From positions 1 through 64,000 of the forward strand of contig NZ_JAAGWF010000007.1 of assembly GCF_010686765.1 (NCBI RefSeq): a stretch of 64,000 nucleotides of DNA, given 5' to 3'. Positions 25,859 to 35,334 of this stretch are shown here, in pieces (positions within the stretch are counted from its first letter, which is position 1; the number at the start of each line of letters is the position of its first letter). The position numbers and the translations under genes were made by a program. The notes under the pieces were generated by a model. It saw only the letters and a list, made by a program, of their open reading frames with translations. It had not been told where the DNA came from and searched no databases. Source of the DNA: Geodermatophilus sabuli. GTDB lineage: Bacteria > Actinomycetota > Actinomycetes > Mycobacteriales > Geodermatophilaceae.

Positions 25859-26940
25859 GCACCGACACCACGACCAGCACCGGCCCGGCACACGGGCCGG
25901 CATCCGGCGGCGGGCACGGTGGGGGCGGGCCCGGTGGCGGTGACCACGGCGGTGGCGGTGACCACGGCGGCGGCGAGGACCACGGCGGTGGCGGGCACGG
26001 CGGCACCAAGGCGATCATCGCCGCGCTGCTGGCCAACCTCGGCATCGCGATCTCGAAGTTCGTCGCCTTCCTCGTCACCGGCGCCTCGTCGATGCTCGCC
26101 GAGGCGATCCACTCGCTGGCCGACTCCGGCAACCAGGTGCTGCTGCTGATCGGAGGGAAGCGGGCCCGTCGCGCGGCGACGCCCGAGCACCCCTTCGGCT
26201 TCGGCCGGGACCGCTACATCTACGCGTTCATCGTCGCGATCGTGCTGTTCAGCGTCGGTGGCCTGTTCGCCATCTACGAGGGCGTGCACAAGCTCCAGCA
26301 CCCGGAGGCGCTGGAGTCGCCCCAGTGGGCGATCGGCGTGCTCGTCGTCGCGATCGCGCTCGAGAGCTTCTCGCTGCGGACCGCCGTCAAGGAGACCGCC
26401 GCGGTCAAGTCGCCGGACGACAGCTACTGGCAGTTCATCCGGCACGCCCGGTCCCCGGAGCTGCCCGTCGTGCTGCTCGAGGACGTCGGCGCCCTGACCG
26501 GCTTGACGTTCGCCCTGCTGGGCGTCGGCATCGCCACCATCACGGGCAACGGCGTCTACGACGGCCTGGGCACCGTCGCGATCGGCCTCCTGCTCGTCGT
26601 GATCGCCGTCGTCCTCGCGCTGGAGACCAAGAGCCTGCTGCTGGGCGAGTCGGCCACGCCGGAGGACCGGCGCAAGATCGTCGCCGCCCTGGAGGACGGG
26701 ACGCCGCCGCTGTCGGTCATCCACATGAAGACGCTGCACCTGGGCCCCGACGAGGTGCTCGTCGCGGTCAAGGTCGCCGTCGCGCACGACGACACCGCGA
26801 GCTGCATCGCCGAGGCCATCGACGCGGCCGAGGCGCGCGTCCGGGCCGCCGTCCCCATCGCGCGGGTGATCTACATCGAGCCGGACCTGCGCCGGCCCGC
26901 GGCCGCCGGGTCGGGCTCGTCGGCGGCCCCGCGGGCGTGA
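25855..26940 (+). CDS. cation diffusion facilitator with His/Gly-rich N-tail
   Basis: A 361-aa CDF transporter. Residues about 15-50 are a run of HGGG/DHGGG units (about 9 His), a metal-binding tail. Six helices follow; the first has GASSMLAEAIHSLADSGNQ with the HSxxD metal site, and the fifth has LLEDVGALTG, where many CDFs carry HxxxD, resembling the ZnT9/SLC30A9-like branch. The cytoplasmic C-terminal domain (about 265-350) has SVIHMKTLHLGPDEVLV. Likely zinc or other divalent cation export or metal homeostasis. ATGA overlap with the SIS gene puts it in the sugar operon, which is unexpected. Confidence 0.85.
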   Translation: MSTDTTTSTGPAHGPASGGGHGGGGPGGGDHGGGGDHGGGEDHGGGGHGGTKAIIAALLANLGIAISKFVAFLVTGASSMLAEAIHSLADSGNQVLLLIGGKRARRAATPEHPFGFGRDRYIYAFIVAIVLFSVGGLFAIYEGVHKLQHPEALESPQWAIGVLVVAIALESFSLRTAVKETAAVKSPDDSYWQFIRHARSPELPVVLLEDVGALTGLTFALLGVGIATITGNGVYDGLGTVAIGLLLVVIAVVLALETKSLLLGESATPEDRRKIVAALEDGTPPLSVIHMKTLHLGPDEVLVAVKVAVAHDDTASCIAEAIDAAEARVRAAVPIARVIYIEPDLRRPAAAGSGSSAAPRA

Positions 26941-26974
26941 CCCACCTCTCACTCCGGCCCGGCAGGGCCGGGCG

Positions 26975-26980
26975 CACAGT
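26975..26980 (+). promoter_or_regulatory. -10-like CACAGT before glpD
   Basis: CACAGT ends 6 nt before the glpD ATG at 26987 and no SD lies between them. Weaker match to TANNNT than others in the window. Confidence 0.25.
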
Positions 26981-26986
26981 GGGGGC

Positions 26987-28729
26987 ATGAGCCGCACGCA
27001 CCTGTCGCCGGCCCGCCGCCGCGAGGACCGGGCGCGGCTGGCCGACGAGGTCGTCGACGTGCTGGTGGTCGGCGGGGGCGTGACCGGGGCCGGGGCGGCG
27101 CTGGACGCGGCCAGCCGCGGGCTCACGGTCGGGCTGCTGGAGGCCCGCGACTGGGCGGCCGGCACCTCCAGCCGGTCGAGCAAGCTGGTGCACGGCGGGC
27201 TGCGCTACCTCGAGCAGCTGGCCTTCCCGCTGGTGCGGGAGGCGCTGCACGAGCGCGCCCGGCTGGTCGGCACCATCGCCCCGCACCTGGTCCGGCCGCT
27301 GCCGTTCCTGCTCCCGCTCACCGCCCCTGCCTGGCAGCGGGCCTACTACGGCGCCGGCGTCGCGCTCTACGACCTGCTCGGAGCCGCGCTGGACGCCGGC
27401 CGCGGCCTGCCCGCGCACCGGCATCTCTCCCGCCGGGCGACCCTCGAAGCCTTCCCCGCACTGCGCCCGGACGCCGTCGTCGGTGCGATCCGGTACTGGG
27501 ACGCGCAGGTCGACGACGCCCGGCACACGCTGGCCGTCGTCCGGACGGCGGCCGGTTACGGCGCCCGGGTGCTCTCCAGCGCCCGCGTCACCGGGCTGCT
27601 CCGCGACGGCGAGGGACCGGCGGCGGCGGTGGTGGGCGTGCGGGTCGCCGACCTGGCCGACGGTTCGTCGTTCACGGTCCGCGCCCGCAGCGTCGTCGCG
27701 GCCACCGGGGTGTGGAGCGACGACGTCGGCGCGTGGCTCGGCGACTCCGCGCCCAGCCTGCGGGTGCGGGCCTCCAAGGGCGTGCACCTGGTGGTGCCGC
27801 GCTCGGCGATCGACCCCGGCGACGTCCCCGACGGGCGGCGGCCCGGGCTGATCCTGCGGACGCCGACCAGCGTGCTGTTCGTCATCCCCTGGGGCGGGCA
27901 GTGGATCATCGGTACGACCGACACCCCGTGGAAGCTCGACCGCGACCACCCCGCGGCCAGCAGCGCCGACATCGGCTACCTGCTCGACCAGGTCAACCGG
28001 GTGCTGTCCCGGCCGGTGACCGCGGACCAGGTGGTCGGCGTCTACGCGGGCCTGCGCCCCCTGCTGGCCGGGGAGGCCGACCAGACCAGCCGGCTCTCCC
28101 GCGAGCACGCCGTCGTGACCCCGGTGCCCGGCCTGGTGCTGGTCGCCGGCGGGAAGTACACGACCTACCGGGTCATGGCCGCCGACGCCGTCGACGCGGC
28201 CACCGCCGGCCTGCCCGGGGTGCCGCCCTCGCGCACCGCGCACCTGCCGCTGGTGGGCGCGCACCGCTGGGACGCCGTCCGCGGCACCGCCCCCGAGCTG
28301 GCCGCCGCCGGCGGCCTGCCCGTGGACGCCGTCGAGCGCCTGCTGGCCCGGCACGGTGACCAGGTCGGCGAGGTGCTCGACCTGGTCGCGGCCGACCCGG
28401 CGCTGGGCCGCCCGCTGCCGGGGGCGCCCGCCCACCTGGCCGCCGAGGTGGTGCACGCGGTGATCGCCGAGGGGGCCCTGCACGTCGACGACGTCCTCAC
28501 CCGGCGCACCCGGGTGTCGATCGCGACACCGCACCGGGGCACCGAGTCCGCGGCCGCGGTCGCCGAGCTGATGGCCGGACAGCTGGGCTGGGACCGCGAG
28601 CGCACCGACCGGGAGGTCGCCCACTACACGGCCCGGGTGGCCGCCGAGCGGGAGTCGCAGCGGATGCCCGACGACCACACCGCCGACGCGGCCCGGCTCG
28701 GCGCCCCGGACGTGCGCGCCGCCGTCTGA
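26987..28729 (+). CDS. glpD: FAD-dependent glycerol-3-phosphate dehydrogenase
   Basis: A 580-aa flavoprotein oxidising sn-glycerol 3-phosphate to dihydroxyacetone phosphate with electrons to the quinone pool. The FAD dinucleotide motif VVGGGVTGAGAALDAASRG is at about 25-43; TSSRSSKLVHGGLRYLEQ and the substrate loop IIGTTDTPW are diagnostic; the C-terminal DAO_C domain (about 440-540) includes LTRRTRVSIATPHRG. Length is normal for the family. Start codon follows a -10-like hexamer with no SD. It may be transcribed independently of the upstream CDF operon, 46 nt away. Confidence 0.93.
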   Translation: MSRTHLSPARRREDRARLADEVVDVLVVGGGVTGAGAALDAASRGLTVGLLEARDWAAGTSSRSSKLVHGGLRYLEQLAFPLVREALHERARLVGTIAPHLVRPLPFLLPLTAPAWQRAYYGAGVALYDLLGAALDAGRGLPAHRHLSRRATLEAFPALRPDAVVGAIRYWDAQVDDARHTLAVVRTAAGYGARVLSSARVTGLLRDGEGPAAAVVGVRVADLADGSSFTVRARSVVAATGVWSDDVGAWLGDSAPSLRVRASKGVHLVVPRSAIDPGDVPDGRRPGLILRTPTSVLFVIPWGGQWIIGTTDTPWKLDRDHPAASSADIGYLLDQVNRVLSRPVTADQVVGVYAGLRPLLAGEADQTSRLSREHAVVTPVPGLVLVAGGKYTTYRVMAADAVDAATAGLPGVPPSRTAHLPLVGAHRWDAVRGTAPELAAAGGLPVDAVERLLARHGDQVGEVLDLVAADPALGRPLPGAPAHLAAEVVHAVIAEGALHVDDVLTRRTRVSIATPHRGTESAAAVAELMAGQLGWDRERTDREVAHYTARVAAERESQRMPDDHTADAARLGAPDVRAAV

Positions 28730-28749
28730 GGGACGCCGTTGGATGCCGG

Positions 28750-28767
28750 CTCACCCGTCCGGGTGAG
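28750..28767. terminator. hairpin after glpD
   Basis: CTCACCC (28750-28756) pairs with GGGTGAG (28761-28767) around GTCC, 20 nt after the glpD stop. Confidence 0.45.
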
Positions 28768-28824
28768 GCGGCCTCCACCCCGTGCGCGGGGCTTCCGACA
28801 TACCGGGTGTGCTCGACTCCCCAG

Positions 28825-28830
28825 TAGCCT
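28825..28830 (+). promoter_or_regulatory. -10-like TAGCCT before manA (leaderless)
   Basis: TAGCCT ends 8 nt before the manA ATG (28839) and supports that start over the upstream in-frame ATG at 28782. Confidence 0.45.
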
Positions 28831-28838
28831 CGTCCGTG

Positions 28839-30014
28839 ATGTGGCAGCTCACCAGTGCGGTCCGGTTCTACCCGTGGGGGAGCCGCACCGTCATCCCGGA
28901 GCTGCTCGGGCAGCCCAGCCCGGCCGAGCGCCCGCACGCCGAGCTCTGGATGGGGGCCCACCCCGACGAGCCCAGCCTGCTCGGCGACGGCCGGCCGCTG
29001 GACAAGGCCGTCACGGAGGAGCCCGACCGGCTGCTCGGCCGGGCCGTCGTCGACCGCTTCGGCGCGCGCCTGCCGTTCCTGATGAAGGTGCTGGCCGCCG
29101 ACGCGCCGCTCTCCCTGCAGGCGCACCCCACGACGGCGCAGGCCGAGGCCGGCTTCGCCGCCGAGGAGGCCGCCGGGGTGCCGCACGGTGACCCGACCCG
29201 CACCTTCAAGGACCCGTGGCACAAGCCCGAGCTGCTGCTGGCGCTGACCACCTTCGAGGCGCTGTGCGGCTTCCGGCCGGTCGAGGAGTCGCTGCACTGC
29301 CTGGCCAAGCTGCAGGTGCCCGAGCTCAAGCCGACGATCGCGGCACTGGCCCGCGGGGGCCTGCGGGCGGCGGTGCCGCAACTGCTGGCGCTCTCCGCCA
29401 AGCGCCGCGCCGTCCTGGTGCAGGCGGTGGCCGAGTCGGCGTCCCGGTTCGTGGCCGCCGCCGACCCGGAGTTCATCAACACCTACCGCTGGGCCGCGAC
29501 GCTCGCCGAGGCCTACCCCGGGGACCCGGGCGTGGTCATCTCGCTGATGTGCAACCACCTCAAGCTCGAGCCGGGTGAGGCCGTCTTCCTCCCCGCCGGC
29601 AACCTGCACGCCTACCTCTCCGGCGCCGGTGTCGAGGTGATGGCCAGCTCGGACAACGTCCTGCGCGGCGGGCTGACCGCCAAGTACGTCGACCTCGCGG
29701 CGCTGATCGAGGTGCTCGACTTCAGCGACGGCCGCGTCCCGGTCCTCCGCCCGGTGCTCGGCCCGGGCGGACTGCGCTACCCGGTCCCCGTCGAGGAGTT
29801 CGACCTCACCCGCATCCAGCTCGACAGCGGGGCGGGCTCGCTGACCACCGCCGGACCGCAGGTCCTGCTGTGCACCGAGGGCCAGGCCGTCTTCTCCGCG
29901 GCGGACGGCGAGCTGGTCCTGGAGCGGGGCCAGTCGGCGTTCGTCCCGGCCGGTGAGCCGGTCAGCGCCCGCGGGCCCGCCGTCCTCTACCGCACGACGA
30001 CCAACCTCGGCTGA
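28839..30014 (+). CDS. manA: mannose-6-phosphate isomerase, class I
   Basis: A 391-aa zinc isomerase interconverting fructose 6-phosphate and mannose 6-phosphate, the entry to mannose activation. The family start RFYPWGSRTVIPELLG, the zinc ligands in PLSLQAHP (Gln/His), and the second ligand set in FLPAGNLHAYLSGAGVEVMASSDNVLRGGLT are present; HKPELLLALTTFEALCGFR matches the family closely. The chosen ATG leads directly into the conserved strand; an ATG 19 codons earlier is less likely. It belongs functionally with manB and the SIS gene although glpD intervenes. Confidence 0.93.
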   Translation: MWQLTSAVRFYPWGSRTVIPELLGQPSPAERPHAELWMGAHPDEPSLLGDGRPLDKAVTEEPDRLLGRAVVDRFGARLPFLMKVLAADAPLSLQAHPTTAQAEAGFAAEEAAGVPHGDPTRTFKDPWHKPELLLALTTFEALCGFRPVEESLHCLAKLQVPELKPTIAALARGGLRAAVPQLLALSAKRRAVLVQAVAESASRFVAAADPEFINTYRWAATLAEAYPGDPGVVISLMCNHLKLEPGEAVFLPAGNLHAYLSGAGVEVMASSDNVLRGGLTAKYVDLAALIEVLDFSDGRVPVLRPVLGPGGLRYPVPVEEFDLTRIQLDSGAGSLTTAGPQVLLCTEGQAVFSAADGELVLERGQSAFVPAGEPVSARGPAVLYRTTTNLG

Positions 30015-30099
30015 GGCCCGCCGCCCGGCACGGGCGTGTCGCCGCCGCGCCGCCGCGGTCGCCGCCTAGCGTCGACTCTCCGTCCACCCGGGGAGTCGC

Positions 30100-30963
30100 G
30101 TGTCCGTCCGCTCCACCACCGTGCGGCGGCGGGTCGCCGCCGCTGCCCTGTCGCTGACCCTGGCCGGCGTCGTCGGCGGGTGCGCGTCCTTCGAGCAGAC
30201 CCTGTCCGCGGGCGCGACCGCTGACGCGCCGTCGGGCTCCGCGCTGGCCGCGCTCGGCGGGATCGAGGTCAAGGGCCGCGCGCCGCAGACCGGCTACGAC
30301 CGGGAGCTGTTCGGCGCGGGCTGGGTGGACACCGATCGCAACGGCTGCGACACCCGCAACGACGTGCTCGCCCGGGACCTCACCGGCGAGACGTTCCGGC
30401 CGGGCACCCGGGACTGCGTCGTCCTCACCGGCACCCTCGCCGACCCCTACTCGGGGCGCACGATCGCCTTCCAGCGCGGTGAGGGCACCAGCGAGGACGT
30501 GCAGATCGACCACGTCGTCGCGCTGTCGGACGCCTGGCAGAAGGGCGCGCAGCAGTGGGACGCCGACCAGCGCGCCGCCTTCGCCAACGACCCGCTGAAC
30601 CTGCTCGCCGTCGACGGGCCGCTGAACATGCAGAAGGGGGACGGCGACGCCGCGACCTGGCTGCCGCCGGCCACCGGCTACCGGTGCGCCTACGTCGCCC
30701 GGCAGGTCGCCGTGAAGGCCGGCTACGGGTTGTGGATGACGACCGCCGAGCGCGACGCCGTCGCCTCCGTGCTCGCCGGCTGCCCGGACGAGCCCCTGCC
30801 TGACGGCTCCAGCGCGCCGGCGGGTTCCCCGGTCGTCCCGGCGTCGGCGCCGTTTGCCGACTGCACCGCCGTGCGGGCCGCCGGTGCCGCACCGATCCGG
30901 GTCGGCGAGCCCGGCTGGGACACCGCGTTCGACGGCGACGGGGACGGCGTCGGCTGCGAGTGA
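30100..30963 (+). CDS. secreted lipoprotein nuclease-like: DUF1524 (GmrSD-type HNH) plus Excalibur
   Basis: A 287-aa exported protein. Signal peptide with lipobox VGGC (about 26-29). The DUF1524 HNH-like domain spans about 60-225: [20 protein letters not shown] provides the His, and [19 protein letters not shown] the Asn/metal residues. The C-terminus (about 250-287) is an Excalibur calcium-binding motif, [11 protein letters not shown] ... [11 protein letters not shown]. Related actinobacterial proteins are called HNH endonucleases; being extracytoplasmic it may degrade external DNA for nutrition or defence. GTG start with GGGAG upstream; -10-like TAGCGT at 30067-30072. Confidence 0.8.
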   Translation: MSVRSTTVRRRVAAAALSLTLAGVVGGCASFEQTLSAGATADAPSGSALAALGGIEVKGRAPQTGYDRELFGAGWVDTDRNGCDTRNDVLARDLTGETFRPGTRDCVVLTGTLADPYSGRTIAFQRGEGTSEDVQIDHVVALSDAWQKGAQQWDADQRAAFANDPLNLLAVDGPLNMQKGDGDAATWLPPATGYRCAYVARQVAVKAGYGLWMTTAERDAVASVLAGCPDEPLPDGSSAPAGSPVVPASAPFADCTAVRAAGAAPIRVGEPGWDTAFDGDGDGVGCE

Positions 30964-31106
30964 TCGGGCCGGCTCCGGCCGCCGCGTATCCTGGACACCG
31001 GCACGAGCCCCGCCGAAGCCTCGGCATGCTCGCTCGAATCCGCAGACCGCCGAGCCGGCCCCGTCGCGCCCTCTGCGCACCGGCCGGTCCCGCCCCCTGG
31101 AGCGAC

Positions 31107-32588
<1,482 letters not shown>

Positions 32589-32644
32589 GAGGACCCGCCT
32601 GCCCCACCGCTCGCGAGCTCGCGGCGGGACCCTGCAGGCGGGCC
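32589..32644 (+). repeat. stop-anchored palindromic repeat, copy D1 (after ahcY)
   Basis: Best-preserved copy. Directly after the ahcY TGA: GAGGACCCGCCTGCCCC, centre CTCGCGAGCTCGCGGCGGG, closing CCTGCAGGCGGGCC. Outer arms CCGCCTGC / GCAGGCGG pair perfectly and the centre GCGAGCTCGC is self-complementary. Confidence 0.8.
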
Positions 32645-32697
32645 TGACCGCTGCCCCCACCCTGCGCAGGCTCAGGGTGGGGCCCTGCAGCGGGGCC
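32645..32697 (+). repeat. stop-anchored palindromic repeat, copy D2 (tandem)
   Basis: Follows D1 without a gap and again starts with TGACC. Arms CCGCTGCCCCCACCCTG and CAGGGTGGGG...GCAGCGG fold into one long stem (centre CGCAGGCT). Its outer arm differs from D1 in matched positions. Confidence 0.7.
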
Positions 32698-32714
32698 GTT
32701 CCACCCCCTCGCGA

Positions 32715-32744
32715 GGTGGGACTCCCGGCGCCGGGGGTCCCACC
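32715..32744. terminator. 30-nt near-perfect hairpin before mtrA
   Basis: GGTGGGAC (32715-32722) and GTCCCACC (32737-32744) flank the palindrome CCCGGCGCCGGG. With the two repeats upstream it makes a 155-nt block of three stems between ahcY and mtrA, expected to stop read-through. Confidence 0.6.
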
Positions 32745-32804
32745 TGCGGTGGGCGCCGCGGGGCCTCACCCGGGCGGGTGGGCCATCTTTCGTCCCGAGC
32801 AGCG

Positions 32805-32810
32805 CAGAAT
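32805..32810 (+). promoter_or_regulatory. -10-like CAGAAT before mtrA
   Basis: CAGAAT ends 7 nt before the mtrA GTG at 32818, without an SD. It overlaps an alternative in-frame ATG (32809), which argues for the GTG. Confidence 0.35.
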
Positions 32811-32817
32811 GGGCGCC

Positions 32818-33525
<708 letters not shown>

Positions 33526-33573
33526 CCGAGCTCGCGACGCCGCGCGAGCTGACCGCGACCGCGGCCGCCTGAG

Positions 33574-35334
33574 GTGACCGCCCGGCCCGCGCCGCCCGAG
33601 GTCGTCGCCGAGCCCACCGGCGCGACCTCGGCCTCCACCGTGTCCTCCGGGGTGGTGGCACCGTCCGCGGCTCCCCCCACGGCGCGGCGGGCGCCGTCCA
33701 CCGGAGGGGGATCGCTGCGCCGCGACCTGCGCCGCCGGGCGGTCCGTACCCGCCGGGTGGCGCGGCGGCTCGCCGGGCAGGCGGTGCACGCCTGGCGCTC
33801 GTCGCTGCACGTGCGCATCGGGGCGATCACCATGCTCGTCGCCGGCACCGTGGTGGTGATCGTCAGCATGGTGCTGTTCAGCCAGATCCGGGAGCAGCTG
33901 CTGTCGGTCAAGGAGCGGGCCGCGGTCGACCAGGTCCAGGCCGGGGTCCTGTACGCGCAGACCGAGGTGGCGGGCATCGCCTCCGGTGACGCGGCCAGCG
34001 TGCGGTCGACGCTGGACCGCACGGTCCGGCAACTGCAGGAGCGCGGCGGCGCGGCCGGCGACTTCGACGTCGTCATGATCTACCGCACCGGCGACACCGA
34101 GCGCCCCCCGGCCACCAGCCGGCGCTACATCTACCCGGCCATCCCCACCGACCTCCGCGCGGACGTCGGTGCCGGCGGCCAGTCCTACCAGTACGCGATG
34201 GTGCCCAACGACGCCAACGAGCCGAGACCGACCCTGCTGGTCGGCTCGCCGGTACCCACCGACGCCGCGGGTGCCGAGCGGATCGAGCTGTACTACGCCT
34301 TCCCGCTGGACCAGGAGGCGGAGAGCCTGTCGCTGATCCGCAGCACGGTGGTGATCAGCGGCATCGCCCTCACCCTGTTCGTCGTCGGCATCGGCGTCCT
34401 GGTGACCCGGCTGGTGGTCGATCCGGTGCGCCGGGCCGCCGGCACCGCGCAGCGGCTGGCCGAGGGGCAGCTCGAGGAGCGGATGACCGTGCGCGGGGAG
34501 GACGACCTCGCCCGGCTGGCCACGAGCTTCAACGCGATGGCCGACAGCCTGCAGCGGCAGATCACCCAGCTGGAGGGGCTGAGCCAGCTCCAGCAGCGGT
34601 TCACCTCCGACGTCTCGCACGAGCTGCGGACGCCGCTGACCACCGTGCAGATGGCCGCCGAGATCCTGTACGAGTCCCGCGAGGACTTCCCGCCGCACGT
34701 GGCGCGGTCGGCGGAGCTGCTGCACACCGAGCTCGACCGGTTCGAGTCACTGCTCACCGACCTGCTCGAGATCAGCCGGTACGACGCCGGGGCGGCCGTC
34801 CTCGACTGGGAGGCGACCGACCTCGGGGCGCTGGTCGGGCGGGTCACCGCGGGGATGTCCGCGCTGGCCGAGCGGCACGGCTGCACCCTGACCGTGCATG
34901 GTCCGCGCGAGGACGTCATCGCCGAGGTGGACTCCCGGCGGGTGGAGCGGATCCTGCGCAACCTGGTCGGCAACGCCATCGAGCACGGCACGGGCCGGCC
35001 GGTGGAGGTCACCTGGGCGGCCAACCGGACGGCGGCGGCGGTCACCGTCCGGGACCACGGCGTGGGGCTGACCTCGGCGGAGGCCCAGCACGTCTTCGAC
35101 CGGTTCTGGCGGGCCGATCCGTCGCGGGTGCGCACGGTCGGCGGGAGTGGGCTGGGGCTCTCGATCAGCCTCGAGGACGCGCGCTTGCACGGCGGCTGGT
35201 TGCAGGTGTGGGGCCAGCCGGGCGCCGGTGCGCAGTTCCGGCTCACCCTGCCGCTCACCGCGGGAGCGGACCTGACCAGCTCGCCGCTGCCGTTGCGGCC
35301 GGCGATCACCCGGCGTCCCCGGGCAGCCCGGTGA
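33574..35334 (+). CDS. mtrB: sensor histidine kinase MtrB
   Basis: A 586-aa membrane kinase. A long N-terminal cytoplasmic tail (about 1-75) is followed by a first helix (about 80-105), an extracytoplasmic sensor region to about 255, a second helix, HAMP (about 285-335), a HisKA domain with His349 in DVSHELRTPLTTVQ, and the ATPase domain with N-box NLVGNAIEHG and G-boxes DHGVGL and GGSGLGLSIS. It phosphorylates MtrA. GTG start one base after a 16-codon open frame that links it to mtrA; the stop overlaps the lpqB GTG. Confidence 0.94.
   Translation: MTARPAPPEVVAEPTGATSASTVSSGVVAPSAAPPTARRAPSTGGGSLRRDLRRRAVRTRRVARRLAGQAVHAWRSSLHVRIGAITMLVAGTVVVIVSMVLFSQIREQLLSVKERAAVDQVQAGVLYAQTEVAGIASGDAASVRSTLDRTVRQLQERGGAAGDFDVVMIYRTGDTERPPATSRRYIYPAIPTDLRADVGAGGQSYQYAMVPNDANEPRPTLLVGSPVPTDAAGAERIELYYAFPLDQEAESLSLIRSTVVISGIALTLFVVGIGVLVTRLVVDPVRRAAGTAQRLAEGQLEERMTVRGEDDLARLATSFNAMADSLQRQITQLEGLSQLQQRFTSDVSHELRTPLTTVQMAAEILYESREDFPPHVARSAELLHTELDRFESLLTDLLEISRYDAGAAVLDWEATDLGALVGRVTAGMSALAERHGCTLTVHGPREDVIAEVDSRRVERILRNLVGNAIEHGTGRPVEVTWAANRTAAAVTVRDHGVGLTSAEAQHVFDRFWRADPSRVRTVGGSGLGLSISLEDARLHGGWLQVWGQPGAGAQFRLTLPLTAGADLTSSPLPLRPAITRRPRAAR

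Noticed and set aside
30964-31106. SAH/SAM riboswitch upstream of ahcY
   Set aside because: No recognisable core motif or pseudoknot could be found by eye; a covariance search would decide.
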